A stretch of 64,000 bases of DNA from positions 547,333,219 through 547,397,218 of the forward strand of contig OY728166.1 of NCBI GenBank assembly GCA_963277665.1, in the 5' to 3' direction. The position numbers and the translations under genes are program-made. Within the stretch, counting starts at the first letter, position 1, and every line of letters begins with the position of its first letter. The notes below the pieces were generated by a model. The model was not told the origin of the DNA. It saw nothing but the letters and a program-made list of their open reading frames with translations, and did not search any database. This document shows positions 25,751 through 38,639 of the stretch, piece by piece. This DNA is from Viscum album (taxonomy: Eukaryota; Streptophyta; Magnoliopsida; Santalales; Viscaceae).

Positions 25751-26149
25751 ACAACTCATAAAACCTCACCTCTCATTCAATATACACTACCTACTCTCAT
25801 AGAAAGATTCACACCATAACTTCATTATATTAGGAACTATTTTTTAGGAATATCTATTCCCCGATGTGTGTTTATTGAGGCACATGGATATCCAATATGC
25901 TCCTTCCTCTACAATAATGATGCATTTCTACTAAAAATAGATATTTTATTCTATGTGATAATAACAAAATGATTTTTCCATCAATGTTAAAAGAATACAT
26001 TTTTTCTATCAACAACCAACCACTTATACATAAAATTAATTCTTTTCATAGTCTCTTAAAATACACTTAATCTAATCATGGAACCCATTACTAACACTTC
26101 CAAGCATAAGTGAGATATCCATGGACTCCCATACAATTCTACCAATGGA

Positions 26150-26760
26150 AATATTTTATCAATTACCCAATAAAATCATGAAAGGATTTCCTAATGAACA
26201 TTGAAACCTCTTTTTTGACAAAGGTGGAAAACTCTCTTTTTCTATCCATACTTCACCTGATGAAATGTGTTGCCAAATTTCAATTGGGAACCAATCAACT
26301 CATGTAAACCATTCTAGAATATAGATGTGATCCTTGTTTCTATATTATAAATAATAATATAGTGACCCCCATGAAGCATCAATGGCTTTAAAATATATAT
26401 TTCCCTATGTTGTTACACTTTTTCCTCCATGATATTTAGAAATGAACCAATTTTAAAATTCGATCAATTATCACCCAAATAACATCCTTCACACTAGTGG
26501 TTTCTGGAAAACCATAGATCTGGTCCAAGGAAATCTCATCCCATCTCTATTTAGGAATGGGAAAATATTTATAAAAAACTAGAAGTTATATTTTGTTCTT
26601 CTAAAATTTATGGACAATTCTAACACCATTAATCAGAATCTACAACCAACCAATTCATCTTAGGAAACAAATATCGATGTCTGATGTAATGATACATATT
26701 AGTAACCCCCAGTTGTATATACCAACATAAATTAGTTACACTATACATTGGATCCTTAAT
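26150..26760 (-). pseudogene. Element C: integrase remnant
   Basis: The minus strand reads YFPIPK, RWDEISLDQIYGFPETTS, then DVIWVIIDRILKLVHF (26,450-26,580). This is the first-catalytic-Asp region of Ty3/gypsy integrase (family form: PIPEWKWExISMDFIxGLP...IWVVVDRLTKSAHF). The Asp of the MDF motif aligns to the D of SLDQ. Further on, LIGSQLKFGNTFHQ matches the ...LGTxLxFSTAYHPQ block. Frames change between blocks. Confidence 0.72.
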
Positions 26761-27099
26761 TGGAGAAATTAGAACAAAAAATGTACTATGGATTCATAAA
26801 ATCCATTTGAGAATAAGACCACTCAACAGATATCTACCCACTATAAAAGATTTCACTTATGTTCAAGTGTATAGTGTGTTTTATTTAGTCAATAGGAACT
26901 ATCTTCTGAATAAATCAGTCATATAACATTGAATACATGATATGATATCCAAAAAACTCTTATAATCTCAATCTCATTCTAGAAAAAACACATCAAACAC
27001 CACTCCTCAAATTATTCCAGGAATGCTTGTTTTACTATTTTTTACTCAGTCGGTTAGAAACCACATTTCTGTTCCATAAGATATATGAAATATCTGAAT

Positions 27100-27450
27100 C
27101 AAATGCCTAAATAAGCTCTACCCAATTTTGGTATTTCAATATAATATCAATCTACTTAATAATATATTTGTTGAAGTTTTGATAATAATTAACTATAATA
27201 TATTCACAAAATACATATTTGCACCATGTTTTGAGCTCTTAAATAATTAATACCCACTCAAGATCATGGGTTGTGTAGTTATTCTCATGGGGGAATTACT
27301 GGTGTGATACATAGTCAACCATCTATTTCCCCAGAATCAATACAAATCCCAAGAACATACTAGAATCATTATAGAAATCAACATAACATTATACTAGTTC
27401 CAAAAGATTCAAAACTGGTGACAATGTCAACCTCACCATCACCTCCTAAA
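27100..27450 (-). pseudogene. Element C: RNase H remnant
   Basis: HENNYTTHDLEW (27,254-27,289) is a near-perfect version of the Ty3/gypsy block HExNYPTHDLELA, whose Glu is catalytic. Before it VDYVSHQ corresponds to xAYASRQ, and further upstream VDFYNDSSMFLGFVL corresponds to FxVYSDASxxGLGCVL, where the first catalytic Asp is D in NDSS. After it LKTWCKYVFC matches LKxWRHYLYG. Confidence 0.75.
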
Positions 27451-27749
27451 ATTATATTTGAAATAATCCATTCCACATAATGTTTAAATACTTATGATCT
27501 AAATCTTTTATCAATGATATAAGTATATAGATATACTAAATGACTCTCTATATTATCCATCCAGAAAAGGAATCTCTAGATGTCAAAAACATTTCTATTC
27601 TGATCACTGGGCATAAAATTCTAGATTTTATCATGATACACTAAAATCAACTCTTTGATATCCCATTCCCAAAAAAAATTAGTTCCCAGATCCAGAACAA
27701 ACATTTAGAGAGATTACCATACAGAAGATGTCAATTAATTCTCTAAAGA

Positions 27750-28060
27750 GTGATATCCAAATGGGTCATATTCCACTTCATCATCTTTAATTACACCAAA
27801 ATATCTTCCATAAACATCCAAATGATGGATTCCAATAACCGATCAATGATTCATCCAGTCAAAGACATAAATATTACATGAGAATTCTTGATACAATATA
27901 GAATAATAGGAAACCAAAATGTCCCATTACTACTCCTAAACATTAAATTTTTATTTCATCTTCTATGAATCACAAATTGTGGTACCATGGCTGATGCTCA
28001 ATAATTTTAAATCAACATTCCAATATATTATGTTCAAAGATATCATCATTCATAGAAGAG
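27750..28060 (-). pseudogene. Element C: reverse transcriptase remnant
   Basis: A stretch beginning FKIIEHQPWYHNL, continuing IEDEIKI and GHFGFLLFYIVSRILM, follows the spacing of the RT block DLxSGYHQIRIxxEDIPKTAFxTxxGHFEFLVMPFGLxNAPxTF. No intact catalytic box is seen. The assignment is supported by the RNase H and integrase remnants downstream in the right order. Confidence 0.55.
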
Positions 28061-30398
28061 GATATTTTTTCCTAATAGTCCCCGAATATATACATCAATA
28101 ATCCACAAAATGTTTAAAACTCACCTATACCATCATAGAAAAGAGGAATGAGATGATTGTGGTTACATGCTAGGATCAATGAATAATGTATAATAATTAT
28201 CCTAAAGTGGTTCATTAAATTCCACCAACTCAATAGGTGTCATTCAATTTGATAGAATAGAAATGTGTATCATACCACAGAATATTTCAGTAGTAATGTT
28301 GACATATCATATGGTTGTATCCTAGAATAACTATCTTGTAATACCTCATGGTCGGAAAAAACCACCCTAGGAAAAGGTCTACCCAAACAGGGGTCAATAA
28401 TATCAAGTACCATCTTTGAAAATATGCATGATATTACCCAATCATATTGAACAATAGTCCCCACCCATCCCGATGTAGTGAGCCACTAACCTAGAAATAT
28501 ATCAGTGGCCCAAACAAATGTTTAAAACTAAACTCAGTGAGGATAACATTATGTTATTTCCTTAACATTGATCATTTAATTCATTCCATTTATTAGCTCA
28601 AGGATATCCATATCAAGAGGTAAGAATTTCCACTCCACCTCCCGTTTGGAAATCCTCACCTAACATGCTGGAAACATGAAACCCTATTTAAACGTATTTC
28701 CCATTATTGGGAATATATATGATAAGTATTGAATTAATTACAAAATTATACCCAAAAATTAAATTTTATCTGATGAATATAATGAATGAATATATCTTGA
28801 ATTAATGAAATATTAGAACATATAAAATTAAATAAAAACTATACCTATCATATTAGATGACTCTGTTTTAGATTGTATATGTGCATACTCTATCACATTA
28901 ATTCATCGGGTGTTTTCCAATTTAACACCCCCATTGGCCTAAGGATTTATCCCACAACCCATGGAAGTATCAGTATAGAACTATGAACCAATAGTGAGAA
29001 TGTATTCTACTATACTTCAATAGGATATACATTTACAAAAATACATTAGATGATCCAATAATCTACAATGAGGAATTTTATTACGAGACTCTATACAGTT
29101 ATTATTGGAAGGGACACTCCTTCCACACTAATTTCAGAACAAGTATAGATATCATTATGAATCCCCTGAAAATAATTTATATAAAAACAAAACACCATTT
29201 TTATCCCTTCTATATGTAAAATACCCAACCTAGATAAAAAATAGCACAAAATAAGATCCTAAAAACCACTCATTGTAGTTATACAAGCCTCTATTATATC
29301 TTCATTATCAAATACATCCATGAAGGTTGGTAGGAAAATGTCAATCATCATTGGATGAATATATATACCCCCCTGAAAACTCAATCCTCCGAGCCTCTAA
29401 ATAATCATTGGTTACAAGACCCTATTCTTGACGCAATAGCGTAGAAAATATAGTAGAATAGTCTAGAACAATATGATCCCCTTGTTCCTAGGATTGAAAC
29501 TCTCACATCTTCCCCACACATAACATCTCAAGGATGAATTTCTGATTAAATATTTATTTATATGAATTCCATTTAAGATCCTTGTGAAATATATTTTGGA
29601 AAACAAATACTCACAATATCATTCTCTATCACATGAACTTATATGAGAAAATAATCACCTTAGAATCCTAATAAATCTTCATGAAGTTTAATATTCTCTC
29701 AATATTCACAATGAACTATATGGATTTCTGGGTTCCCTTATCAATACACAATATTGGTGGATTCTATTTAGTGATTTTTAAGAATGATCCACTAATATAA
29801 TTGGGGTTTTGAAACCCCATTTACATGAATTCTTAATTATATGGATTAAATATTAAACCAATGATTGTTTCACTGAAGGATTCACCTAAGGATCTAATTT
29901 CACATGTTCCTCTCTCATATATGAAAGATCTGTTCTCCGAGGAATTCTCTTTTATACAAAATAATATGACCAATAATCTTTAGTAAATTTTATCAAATCA
30001 TAGTATATATATCTATAATTAACATTTTTTCATTATAATATAATAAATTTAATGTAAACATGAATTATATGAATAAAAATATTAATTATAAAGGAATACG
30101 CCACTTTCAATAGAAACCCATGAAGTTCATTATAATACCCTAATGTACCATGTCACAAAAATTTAAAAATAATTATTCCTACCCAAGTTAAATTGAGTTC
30201 AAGGATAGATGTCAACTGGCTGGAAACCCTCCCACACATACTACCAAAATTTCAATTGTTTGAAATCCTATCTAACCAGGATACAAAACCAAATGTGGGG
30301 TGTCTTTACACAATTTATGATACGAATCCCACTAATAAAATTCTATAATTTACCATCCTATGTCAAAAAGACAATCCAATGGAGTTGGTCCTACATAG
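28061..30398 (-). other. Element C: expected gag-protease region, nothing recognisable
   Basis: By position this should hold gag, zinc knuckle and protease of element C. I see no CCHC array, no D-T-G box and no frame of useful length. No primer-binding site could be recognised in front of the right LTR. Confidence 0.5.
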
Positions 30399-32228
30399 TG
30401 GTTAGGTTCAGTAGGATAATATAAATATCAATGGAATAAAAAAATAATACATACAACCAACATTAAAATAATAATAAATAGATAAATCAACGAATTATAT
30501 AGAAAAATATAAAATTTATAAACATTAATGAATGAAAATACAAGACCATAAATTCTCCATGTTAATAAATTTCACCTCAAAACTATCCATCTATATAATA
30601 AGTGAAAAACAATAGAAGATGGAAAGCTACATAATTCCCTTCCCATTTCCTAGATCATTGAAAAAAATAATCTAAAACCTCTAAAAGGATAAAATTATGG
30701 TGAGAGAACAAATTCGTGTATCATACTAGAATATTTACTATACAAGTATTAATAAAAAAAATGTTATATTTTTAGATTTTAAAGAAATAAAATTTTACAA
30801 ATCACATTCTCGAATCCAAACTAATTTGTAAATAATTTTCATATAGATTATCATAAAATGCTTCAATATCATCATATACATGAATATGATTGTATATCTG
30901 ATAAAATAGTGGATCATATCCACAAAAAATAAGTAATGAATGTAAACAAATATCCATGAAGTAATTCATCATGTGAATTAATATTATACAACCAAATTGG
31001 AAAACATGTGTGCAATAATCGATTATAAAAACCAACATGCGATATAAAAAGTTGGAAATGAAAATTCATTTAATACTGGGGCCTCATCTATTTTGATATT
31101 CACTATAAAAAATAGTTCATAAAGAATGAAAAAATTGGTTCAAAAAAATATTGAGTCCTTCTATATTCTATCAATATCTCAAAATTTTCCCTAGTGGTTT
31201 CATACAAATTTCCAATAGAGTCACCTATGTCCTTTTCGACACCCCCATGGTTAACAATGTGGCATGTTCGTCAAATTCCATTTCAAAAAAATTCTTACAT
31301 TTTATAATTAAAAATTCAATGACAATCCAGTCTAAATAATATTTTGAACACCCATTCCAAAATCAAAACCATTAATCAATGAAATTCATAAAATCATTTG
31401 TTTAAAAAATACAATTCCCAATGAAAACCCTAAATAAAAACATTCATGCTTCTATTAAATAACATGAATCATAAAATAAGTTGAATATATTTAATAACAC
31501 GAATTAGGTTTTCTATAGAAATACTAAGTTCATATAATTACCTCATTTTATAGAAACACCTTCCTCAAAATTGGGGTAGAATGAATCATCATTGTAAACC
31601 ATGATCAAGGAAGATTAGAAAGGGTCCTTATGATCAAATATCCAAAAGAAAAAATGTAAAGCCCATATCAAACCCATTATATCTAACATAAAAACACAAT
31701 TGGAATTCAACATTATGTGAGAAGAGTTAATGAAAAAGAATTTGGGAAACCAGATCAAACATACAATATACCTCGATGCGATCCAACAAGAAATAATGAA
31801 ATACACATAAACGGAATGTCAAGTTTAATAAAATGATCTAGGGTAGGGTTATAGAGAGAAAAAATAGAGATTATAGGTTACTATGCATTAAAAAATAAAT
31901 GAAAAAATGGTAGAATTCTAAATTTTAAGAGTTCATAGAGAGGTTTCATGGTTTCATTAAGGTGGCCGCTTCATTAAAATAACAATTCACCCTAATCATG
32001 TTCCCATACTTGAAATTATGTTCCAAGGTGCAATCGTTCGACTAGAGTTCTGCATTATTATCCTAAATGTTCACTATAATCATGAAGCACCATTAGACTA
32101 CTACCATGCACCCTCTACAGTTCAATGGGCATGTTACATGGTTTGACTAACCATCCTCAAACCATAAAAATGCCACTGAAACAACATAGAGGCATACTAA
32201 ATGGTTATAAAAAGCATAAACTAACTAT
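30399..32228 (-). repeat. Element C right LTR (about 1.8 kb)
   Basis: It starts TGGTTAGG and aligns patchily with 20,897-22,299. The end, near AAACTAACTA, aligns with CAACTTAACA of the left LTR, its terminal CA being lost. It is about 0.4 kb longer than the left copy, so it has gained sequence or the left has lost it. Boundaries are good to perhaps ten bases. Confidence 0.5.
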
Positions 32229-33479
32229 ATTATATAATAATACACCATTTAAGATTCTATAAATATAACTTCTTTTCAACCTATGACCATCTTATTCATT
32301 TCAATCCGTAGAAGTGAAAAAAAGGATCGACTAAGTCATCAAATTGATATGAAGGGCACCCAAATTAATGTTTTGAATTTTGTTATGTCGTCACTGATCT
32401 TAGGTGTGTGACTATGGATCTTTAATAATCATGTAAATTGATGAAATAATACACTATCAATCAAGATAGTAAAATATTTGAGATCATAATTACCTGATTC
32501 TTCATTTAATTTTTTTGGTAATATTTATTATATTGAATGTTTGGATTCATCATCTCTATGATGATATGATTGTTATATATAATAATTGTAAAATAATAAT
32601 GTATATATTCAAAAATGGATTTCCATAACAAATGATGAATATTTATTGATTACATCATATACTATGACTTCTCAATACATTACTATATGGGGATGGTGAA
32701 AATGTGGTATATGATATAACTAAAAAGGAACCCATGACCATATCCATGATTATGGTTGATGGGATCCAACATTCAGGGATATAAAAAAATTTAAACTTTG
32801 TAAAAATAATAAATCGGATGATATCCATATTTAAATTTTTTATAAACCATGTGTCGAATATAAGATTAAGGTAGAACAAATATACAATTTAGAAATACAA
32901 ATGAGCATTGATGAAATAGAAACATGATCAATCAAAATATTTACCATTGTTCGAGATGGATTTTTATGATATGAAACATAATTATGTATATCATCATTGG
33001 AAAGAAATTATGATCTATCAGATGATATTCATATCATAGTATTCTCAATCTACATTGGTTGTACAAATATTTATATGGATCTCTAAGAACACTTTTAGAT
33101 GAATAATATAATGAGGGAGACTAATGAATAAACAACAACATGTTAAGTGTGACAATATGTTGAGGAAGAATGGTAAAACTACATGATGATTGTTCAGTTA
33201 TCATTCTTCCAAATTGGATATTAGAGAACATAACCAAGGGTTTTATCCTAAGACTTATGAAAAAATCTAAATGTAATAATTCTGAATGGCTTGTGATGGA
33301 TCATTAGACAATGAATCCACCCTTTATTAACATTTGAGAAGACATATAACTAAAATATAATTTAGAAATATATATTAAATATATATTTATTTTTATTGTT
33401 TTAACACTATTGATTGTATCTAATAATTATTAGTGTATTAATTTATTATTTAGGATGATTATTTAAATGAAAATAAAAT
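32229..33479. other. AT-rich sequence, nothing recognised
   Basis: No motif or RNA gene seen. The right part may be the degraded 5' portion of element D, since its RT begins at about 33,480. Confidence 0.5.
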
Positions 33480-33900
33480 CATTTTTGAATATATGTTTGA
33501 CTTATTAACAGAAGATATATGGTTATTCTAAAATTAAACTTCATACCATAGAAGACAAGTTAGTGAATTATTTTTTTTAAATACATGGAGGATGGGATAA
33601 ACACCATCCAAAATAATATTTCTTGTTAATAAATATATTTATTTGAAGAAAATAGTTTACCTATTCAATTCATTTTATGGGAAGAAATTTTAAAATAGGG
33701 TATATTATAATGTAGTTGTAGAAATGAATATATTTAGACTAGAACATGACGATAAAATGGCCAAGATGTTTTAATAAATTAATAAATACACAATATTAGA
33801 ATAAAATCAATAAATGATATGTGATGATAATTATTTAAGAGGATTAGTGTTATTTGTTGGGGTAATTTATTCCAGTAAATAAAAATATGTTATAGATTCT
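33480..33900 (+). pseudogene. Element D: Athila/Tat-like Ty3/gypsy reverse transcriptase remnant
   Basis: GYSKIKLHTIEDK at 33,521-33,559 matches the block GYSQIKMxPEDxEKTxF that follows the first RT Asp in Athila/Tat elements. Upstream FEYMFDLL resembles the xPxxDQLLD lead-in, in another frame. About 260 bases on, TATGTG-ATGATAATTATTTAAG (33,818-33,839) reads YV-DNYLRG after one missing base, compared with YVDDxLVKS. The order and spacing fit an RT palm; the one-base loss breaks the catalytic box. Confidence 0.55.
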
Positions 33901-35589
33901 TGATATCTTTGAAGAATAAAAAAATTATCCATATTAATATCATTTTCTTCAACATTCTTAATCACATCATAGATATAAAATTTTTATTTGATATTAAACA
34001 AAACATGTATTATGTATGTAATGTTCTTTATATATCTCATGGGGAACATCATACCGGATTCTTCTTATCTACATACTATAGAGGTATTATAGTTGGATAA
34101 TTATCTCCCATTTGATTTGTGGATAGTAATAATTTTCAATAATTTTGAAAAACATTAAAAATAAATATAAACATGGTTCATAGGATTTTATAATGAAATA
34201 ATATATTTAAATTTTAAATACGGGGAACATTAGGATATAGTGAAAGAAATGATCCGTTATATGATTCAGTTTTAGATTTAAGATATCAATTTTAAATACA
34301 ATATTATTAAATGGGAAAGAGTATAACATCTTATTTTTTTATAACAGTGTTCATCCATAAAAATATTTCTTCATTTTCAAATTATCTTAATATAAATATA
34401 TAGTGTTTGTAAACATTGTTAATTTATCAACTACAGAAAATTATATTTCAATCAATGTTTTATTTAATCATAAAACAAAAAATGGATGATGAAATAATTC
34501 TATAAGATAATTTAGAATATAATTGTATAATAAACACAAGTGAAACAACTATGAAATTTAAATAATGGAAATAAAAACATTCAAAATCAAATTTGAATTT
34601 TATAAAACTAATATAGATAAAATTAAGATAAAAATATTTTAAGTACTAATTAATGATTTATGTAGAATATATTAAATGTATATAAATAAATATTAAATCA
34701 TTATGTGGGTAAAATATTTCTATTATAAATTTAAATCCTTGAATCATAATAATAAAATTGAATTGAAAAATTCCCCTTTGGAATTTTAAGATATAATTAT
34801 GGGTAAACAATGATGTAACAATAAATCTAATGAGCAAAAAAAAGGTTCGTTTTGAATAAAACATATTAGTTAACTTATACCTTTTCAGATTAATCTATAC
34901 TATTATTAATCTTGTGAATTAATAATAGATTTTTATAGATTTTTATTCAAAAAAAACCCACTCTCCTCCAATTATAATTTCCAATCACAACACCAAATCG
35001 TAGCATTTCTAAAATGATTTAATTGAAATATATATTCCAATTTATATAAATCACTTTACCAAAATATGGTTTTTTGGTCTAATAGATTGAATATTCTTTG
35101 AAGGAATATGACTCATTCCAACCGAGGTATCTCAATGTTCATGGTGAAAATTTTATTTCCTATTAATTTTATAAATGTATCCTCTTATGATATATATGAC
35201 CAATTAACTAATAGAGTATCATTATATTAAATAAATTTTTATATTATATATTAGTTATGAAAATATTTTATAAATTATTTTCATTTTCAATATCATTTTA
35301 AGAATAATAATAAAAAATATGGAATTTTTATCTCACCTAAGTGTATTATGAAAGTTTTAATACCATATTTAATTAATGATACTAAAAATATAGTTAATTT
35401 GTAATTATAAAATTATTAATCAATTAAATTCATGTCATTGAATATAGAATGTTTTAGTGAAAATTATATTAATGATCTTAATAGTAAACCATCATGGTTT
35501 GAATCATCAACAAATTTTAGTATGTTGATTAATTATTTAGTGATATGAACTATTTTATGGATTATTTTGATCATTGGGACCATTGTAAT
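33901..35589 (+). other. Element D interior, not resolved
   Basis: By position this should hold RNase H and the integrase finger. A weak YGLFWSLGPL-like stretch near 35,545-35,585 may be the YYWPxxxxD finger block. Otherwise no motif is legible. Confidence 0.4.
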
Positions 35590-35760
35590 AGTGATATGAA
35601 ATAATTCCAAAATTTTCTCACATTTGGATTTTATGGGCCCATTAACCCCATTGCTGATAATAATTTTATATAAGCATCTATTGATATTTAGAAGAAATAA
35701 CCACATATTCCTGTTATAAGTATAAATATGATAATTAATGAACAACAAATTATATTAATT
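35590..35760 (+). pseudogene. Element D: integrase core start
   Basis: HLDFMGP in one frame continues as INPIADNNFI, ASIDI, KK, PHIPVI in the next. Together they follow the Athila/Tat integrase block LDFxGPIxPxSxxxxFILxAxDYFTKWxExxP, including the first catalytic Asp in LDF. A one-base shift at the GP position and two stops break it. Same strand as the RT at 33.5 kb and at a fitting distance (about 2 kb). Confidence 0.6.
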
Positions 35761-37129
35761 TACTTAAAAAAATTAAATAAATTTTAATGATGTTTTTTCA
35801 TATGTAATTATTTATTTTACTTTAAACATTTAGTTGATTTGAGGATAATCCAAAGAAAATAATTTCTCAAGGAAAGGGGGCTCAATAAATTATCTTATTT
35901 ATTTATACATTTTTCTATCTCCAAATATCTCTAGTTATATTAATATACTTCACGTTCTATTTAAATATATTATTTCTTTAAAATATTATAATCAATGTGT
36001 GGGGAAAGTTTCCATCTTTTCATAATTTAAATTTATTAATCTCCAAGTGACACATTTCATCATTATTTTATAAGATTTTATTTTTAATAATTTAATATAC
36101 ATTTTGTGGTATTTGGAGTACTATTATATTTAAATATTAAAATAAAATCTTAATTATTTAATAATTTTTTGGTAAAGGGTATCGTTATGAAACACCATCA
36201 TGTTTATATATTATTATTCATATTCACGTTATACCAAGTATTCATGACCTACTAATCATTAATCAAACATAATGTATAATTTTCTATATTTCAATATTTT
36301 GATTGGACATTATAAGATACATCATTAGATTAAGATTATTTTCAAAATTATATGAATATTTCTCTTATCATAAATTACTCTTGTTAATGATTTAGATGGA
36401 TATATTTTTTATTTATTACATATACATGACATATGATGTTTTGATTGATGGGCCAGGAATTATACACCGCTAAAATTAATTGAGTAATTATTAAATAACG
36501 TGTGATATTATTAATGAAAAATGTTAGTTATCCTAATATATTTTATATATTATCTAATAAATCAAAAAAAAATGGAATATGTTTATAATGAATTTTTTTA
36601 TCCTTGTAGGTTATTCTTAACGTTAAAAAATTACTCTGATTTACAAGTTCTTATGATATCACTGCACATATTTTAAATTTATGTATATTAATTTATGATC
36701 CCTATTTTGTGATCCTCTAATATAATTTTTTACTCATACAATATATAATCATATTTATTTTATTGTCTGCTTAATGGAATTTTAAATCAATATTCCCTTT
36801 TGTAATATACCCATTGTATCCCAAAACTTTTCAGGAGTATAGTGAGACCAAAAAAATTATTATGAATATAGAAATTTAATATTATTTGGTTACTATCTAA
36901 AAATGTTATATCATGTAGTTCTTATTCAAATAAAAATATATATTCAGATATTTTATGGGTTTAATCATATGGGGTTTTATTAAAAATTCAAAATAATATG
37001 TTTTTATTATTTCAATAATCATAGTATGAATCATTATGGGGACTGTGTAATTTGAAAAATTGTTGATATTATGATTTTCTTAGTCTTCTGCATATTTAAT
37101 GATATTTGATAGTTTTTTCACCATTCCCA
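35761..37129. other. AT-rich sequence, nothing recognised
   Basis: May contain the rest of element D; no legible motif. Confidence 0.5.
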
Positions 37130-38120
37130 TGTTCCTCCTGAGATAAAATGTAAAATGATTATTCTTATACACAAAAATGGAAATCTATTGATATGAATGA
37201 TTTTATACTAATTGAAATTGGGAAAACATTTCATAGAATCCTCAGAAATAACATTACCATAAGATGATATAAGTGGGTTAATGATATCTTTACCACAAAT
37301 CAATTTGGGTTGTTTCCTGGGTATTAAAATTAAAACATTTTTTTTCACTAAATCTAAGAGTATTAATCTCATGAGGAGGAGGATGAAATAAAAATATTTT
37401 AAATATTTTTTTTTTCAAAATCATTTTAAACTATCTATTCATGTTTTATTTTTTATATTCATTATATATATGGGTTTTCCATTCATATTATTATTATTAC
37501 AAAAATGATTATAGGTTTTTTGAGCCCTTATATCCTTTTCAATAGCTCCACTAGAGGCTTCTTATAATGGACATGAGGAGTTATTCAAGGTGATCCAATG
37601 TTAGGCTTACAATCATTCATATTGGATGACTATTTGAATAGATATATAAATGTGTTTTTTAATAATATGATTTTAATACAGATCAATGATTGGAGAGGTA
37701 TGTTAATACCATCACATTTTCTTCTTATTGATGATACTATTATCCATGTGAAGTCTTCCAAAAATCATTTTATACCTTTAATGGAACTTTTTATCCCTAT
37801 GAAGAGGTGTATAGCTTAGAAATACTATGTAATATTTTATCCATTTTATTTTTATTTATAATATTACTAACAAGGAAGAATATGATTTCTAGAGTATCTA
37901 GTGTCAATTGGGGTCCGTCCTTTTATATATCTCATAGTTTCTATCCTCTTGGATAAAATAAGAAGTTATTAACGTAAAGAAACTTTTTATATAATAATAA
38001 ATCAATTGTAAAAATGGAATGAAAAATCCAAGCCTCAAAAGGTAAGGATGTGTTTAGTCAACATAGTCATCACATCCTTGTTTTCATACACTTTCCCCAT
38101 TAAATATTGCTTTGAATCCT
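37130..38120 (+). pseudogene. LINE fragment 1: L1-type reverse transcriptase
   Basis: Blocks appear in LINE order. Near 37,190-37,325 an FxPI-like start is followed by NQFGLFPG, the QxGFxPGR block. Near 37,515-37,600, ILFNSSTRGF, then VIQGDPM (QGDP at 37,586-37,597) matches the NGSxxGFFxxxRGLRQGDPLSP block. At 37,724-37,735 the catalytic box reads LIDDTII against FADDxxxF, with both Asp kept. Around 37,890-38,040 a YLG-like and WK..SKGK pair follows. Stops and frameshifts are frequent. This is the pol ORF2 of a non-LTR retrotransposon. Confidence 0.72.
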
Positions 38121-38639
38121 TATTTAGAAACTCAAATATGCGGTCAATAACATAACATGGGTTGTATCGGTTTATTAAAGAAATATGATCATAGTTTTAA
38201 ATAATAATTTTATTAAATCAAATGATATATTATTTCATAAAAAAATATAATTGGATATTCAATGATACACTTCTCTTTAAATTCACCTATAAATTATTTA
38301 CATCGAATGAAACATTTTTTAAAATACTATGTAGAATATTTAAGATGATTATGATGACGAAGTACTATTATTTCATGTTTCCATTCACATGACCTTATAT
38401 TATGAATTTCTTTAATGGACTAATAGGAATCTCAAAATTAAATTTCTCCAACAATTATAATATCAATTTATTGACAACTCATTATCTTGAAAAACAAATA
38501 TTGGAAAGCATGTTTTTTTCTACCCTATAGAAAATAACATTATATTACATGTTATATTACTAGTATATATATATAAATTATATGAATGTTCCCACTCATG
38601 TATCATGTGAAATTTTAACAGGATACTTTTTTAGAAAGA

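Larger units (their letters stand above)
20897..32228 (-). mobile_element. Element C: ancient Ty3/gypsy element, minus strand, interrupted
   Basis: Two diverged flanking repeats enclose minus-strand RT (27,750-28,060), RNase H (27,100-27,450), integrase (26,150-26,760) and polyprotein tail (22,500-22,800), in the right order for a Ty3/gypsy element. About 3.3 kb lies between integrase and tail where about 1 kb is expected, and a plus-strand Ty1/copia fragment sits in that gap, so the element was hit by a later insertion. Decay is much further advanced than in A or B. Confidence 0.65.
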
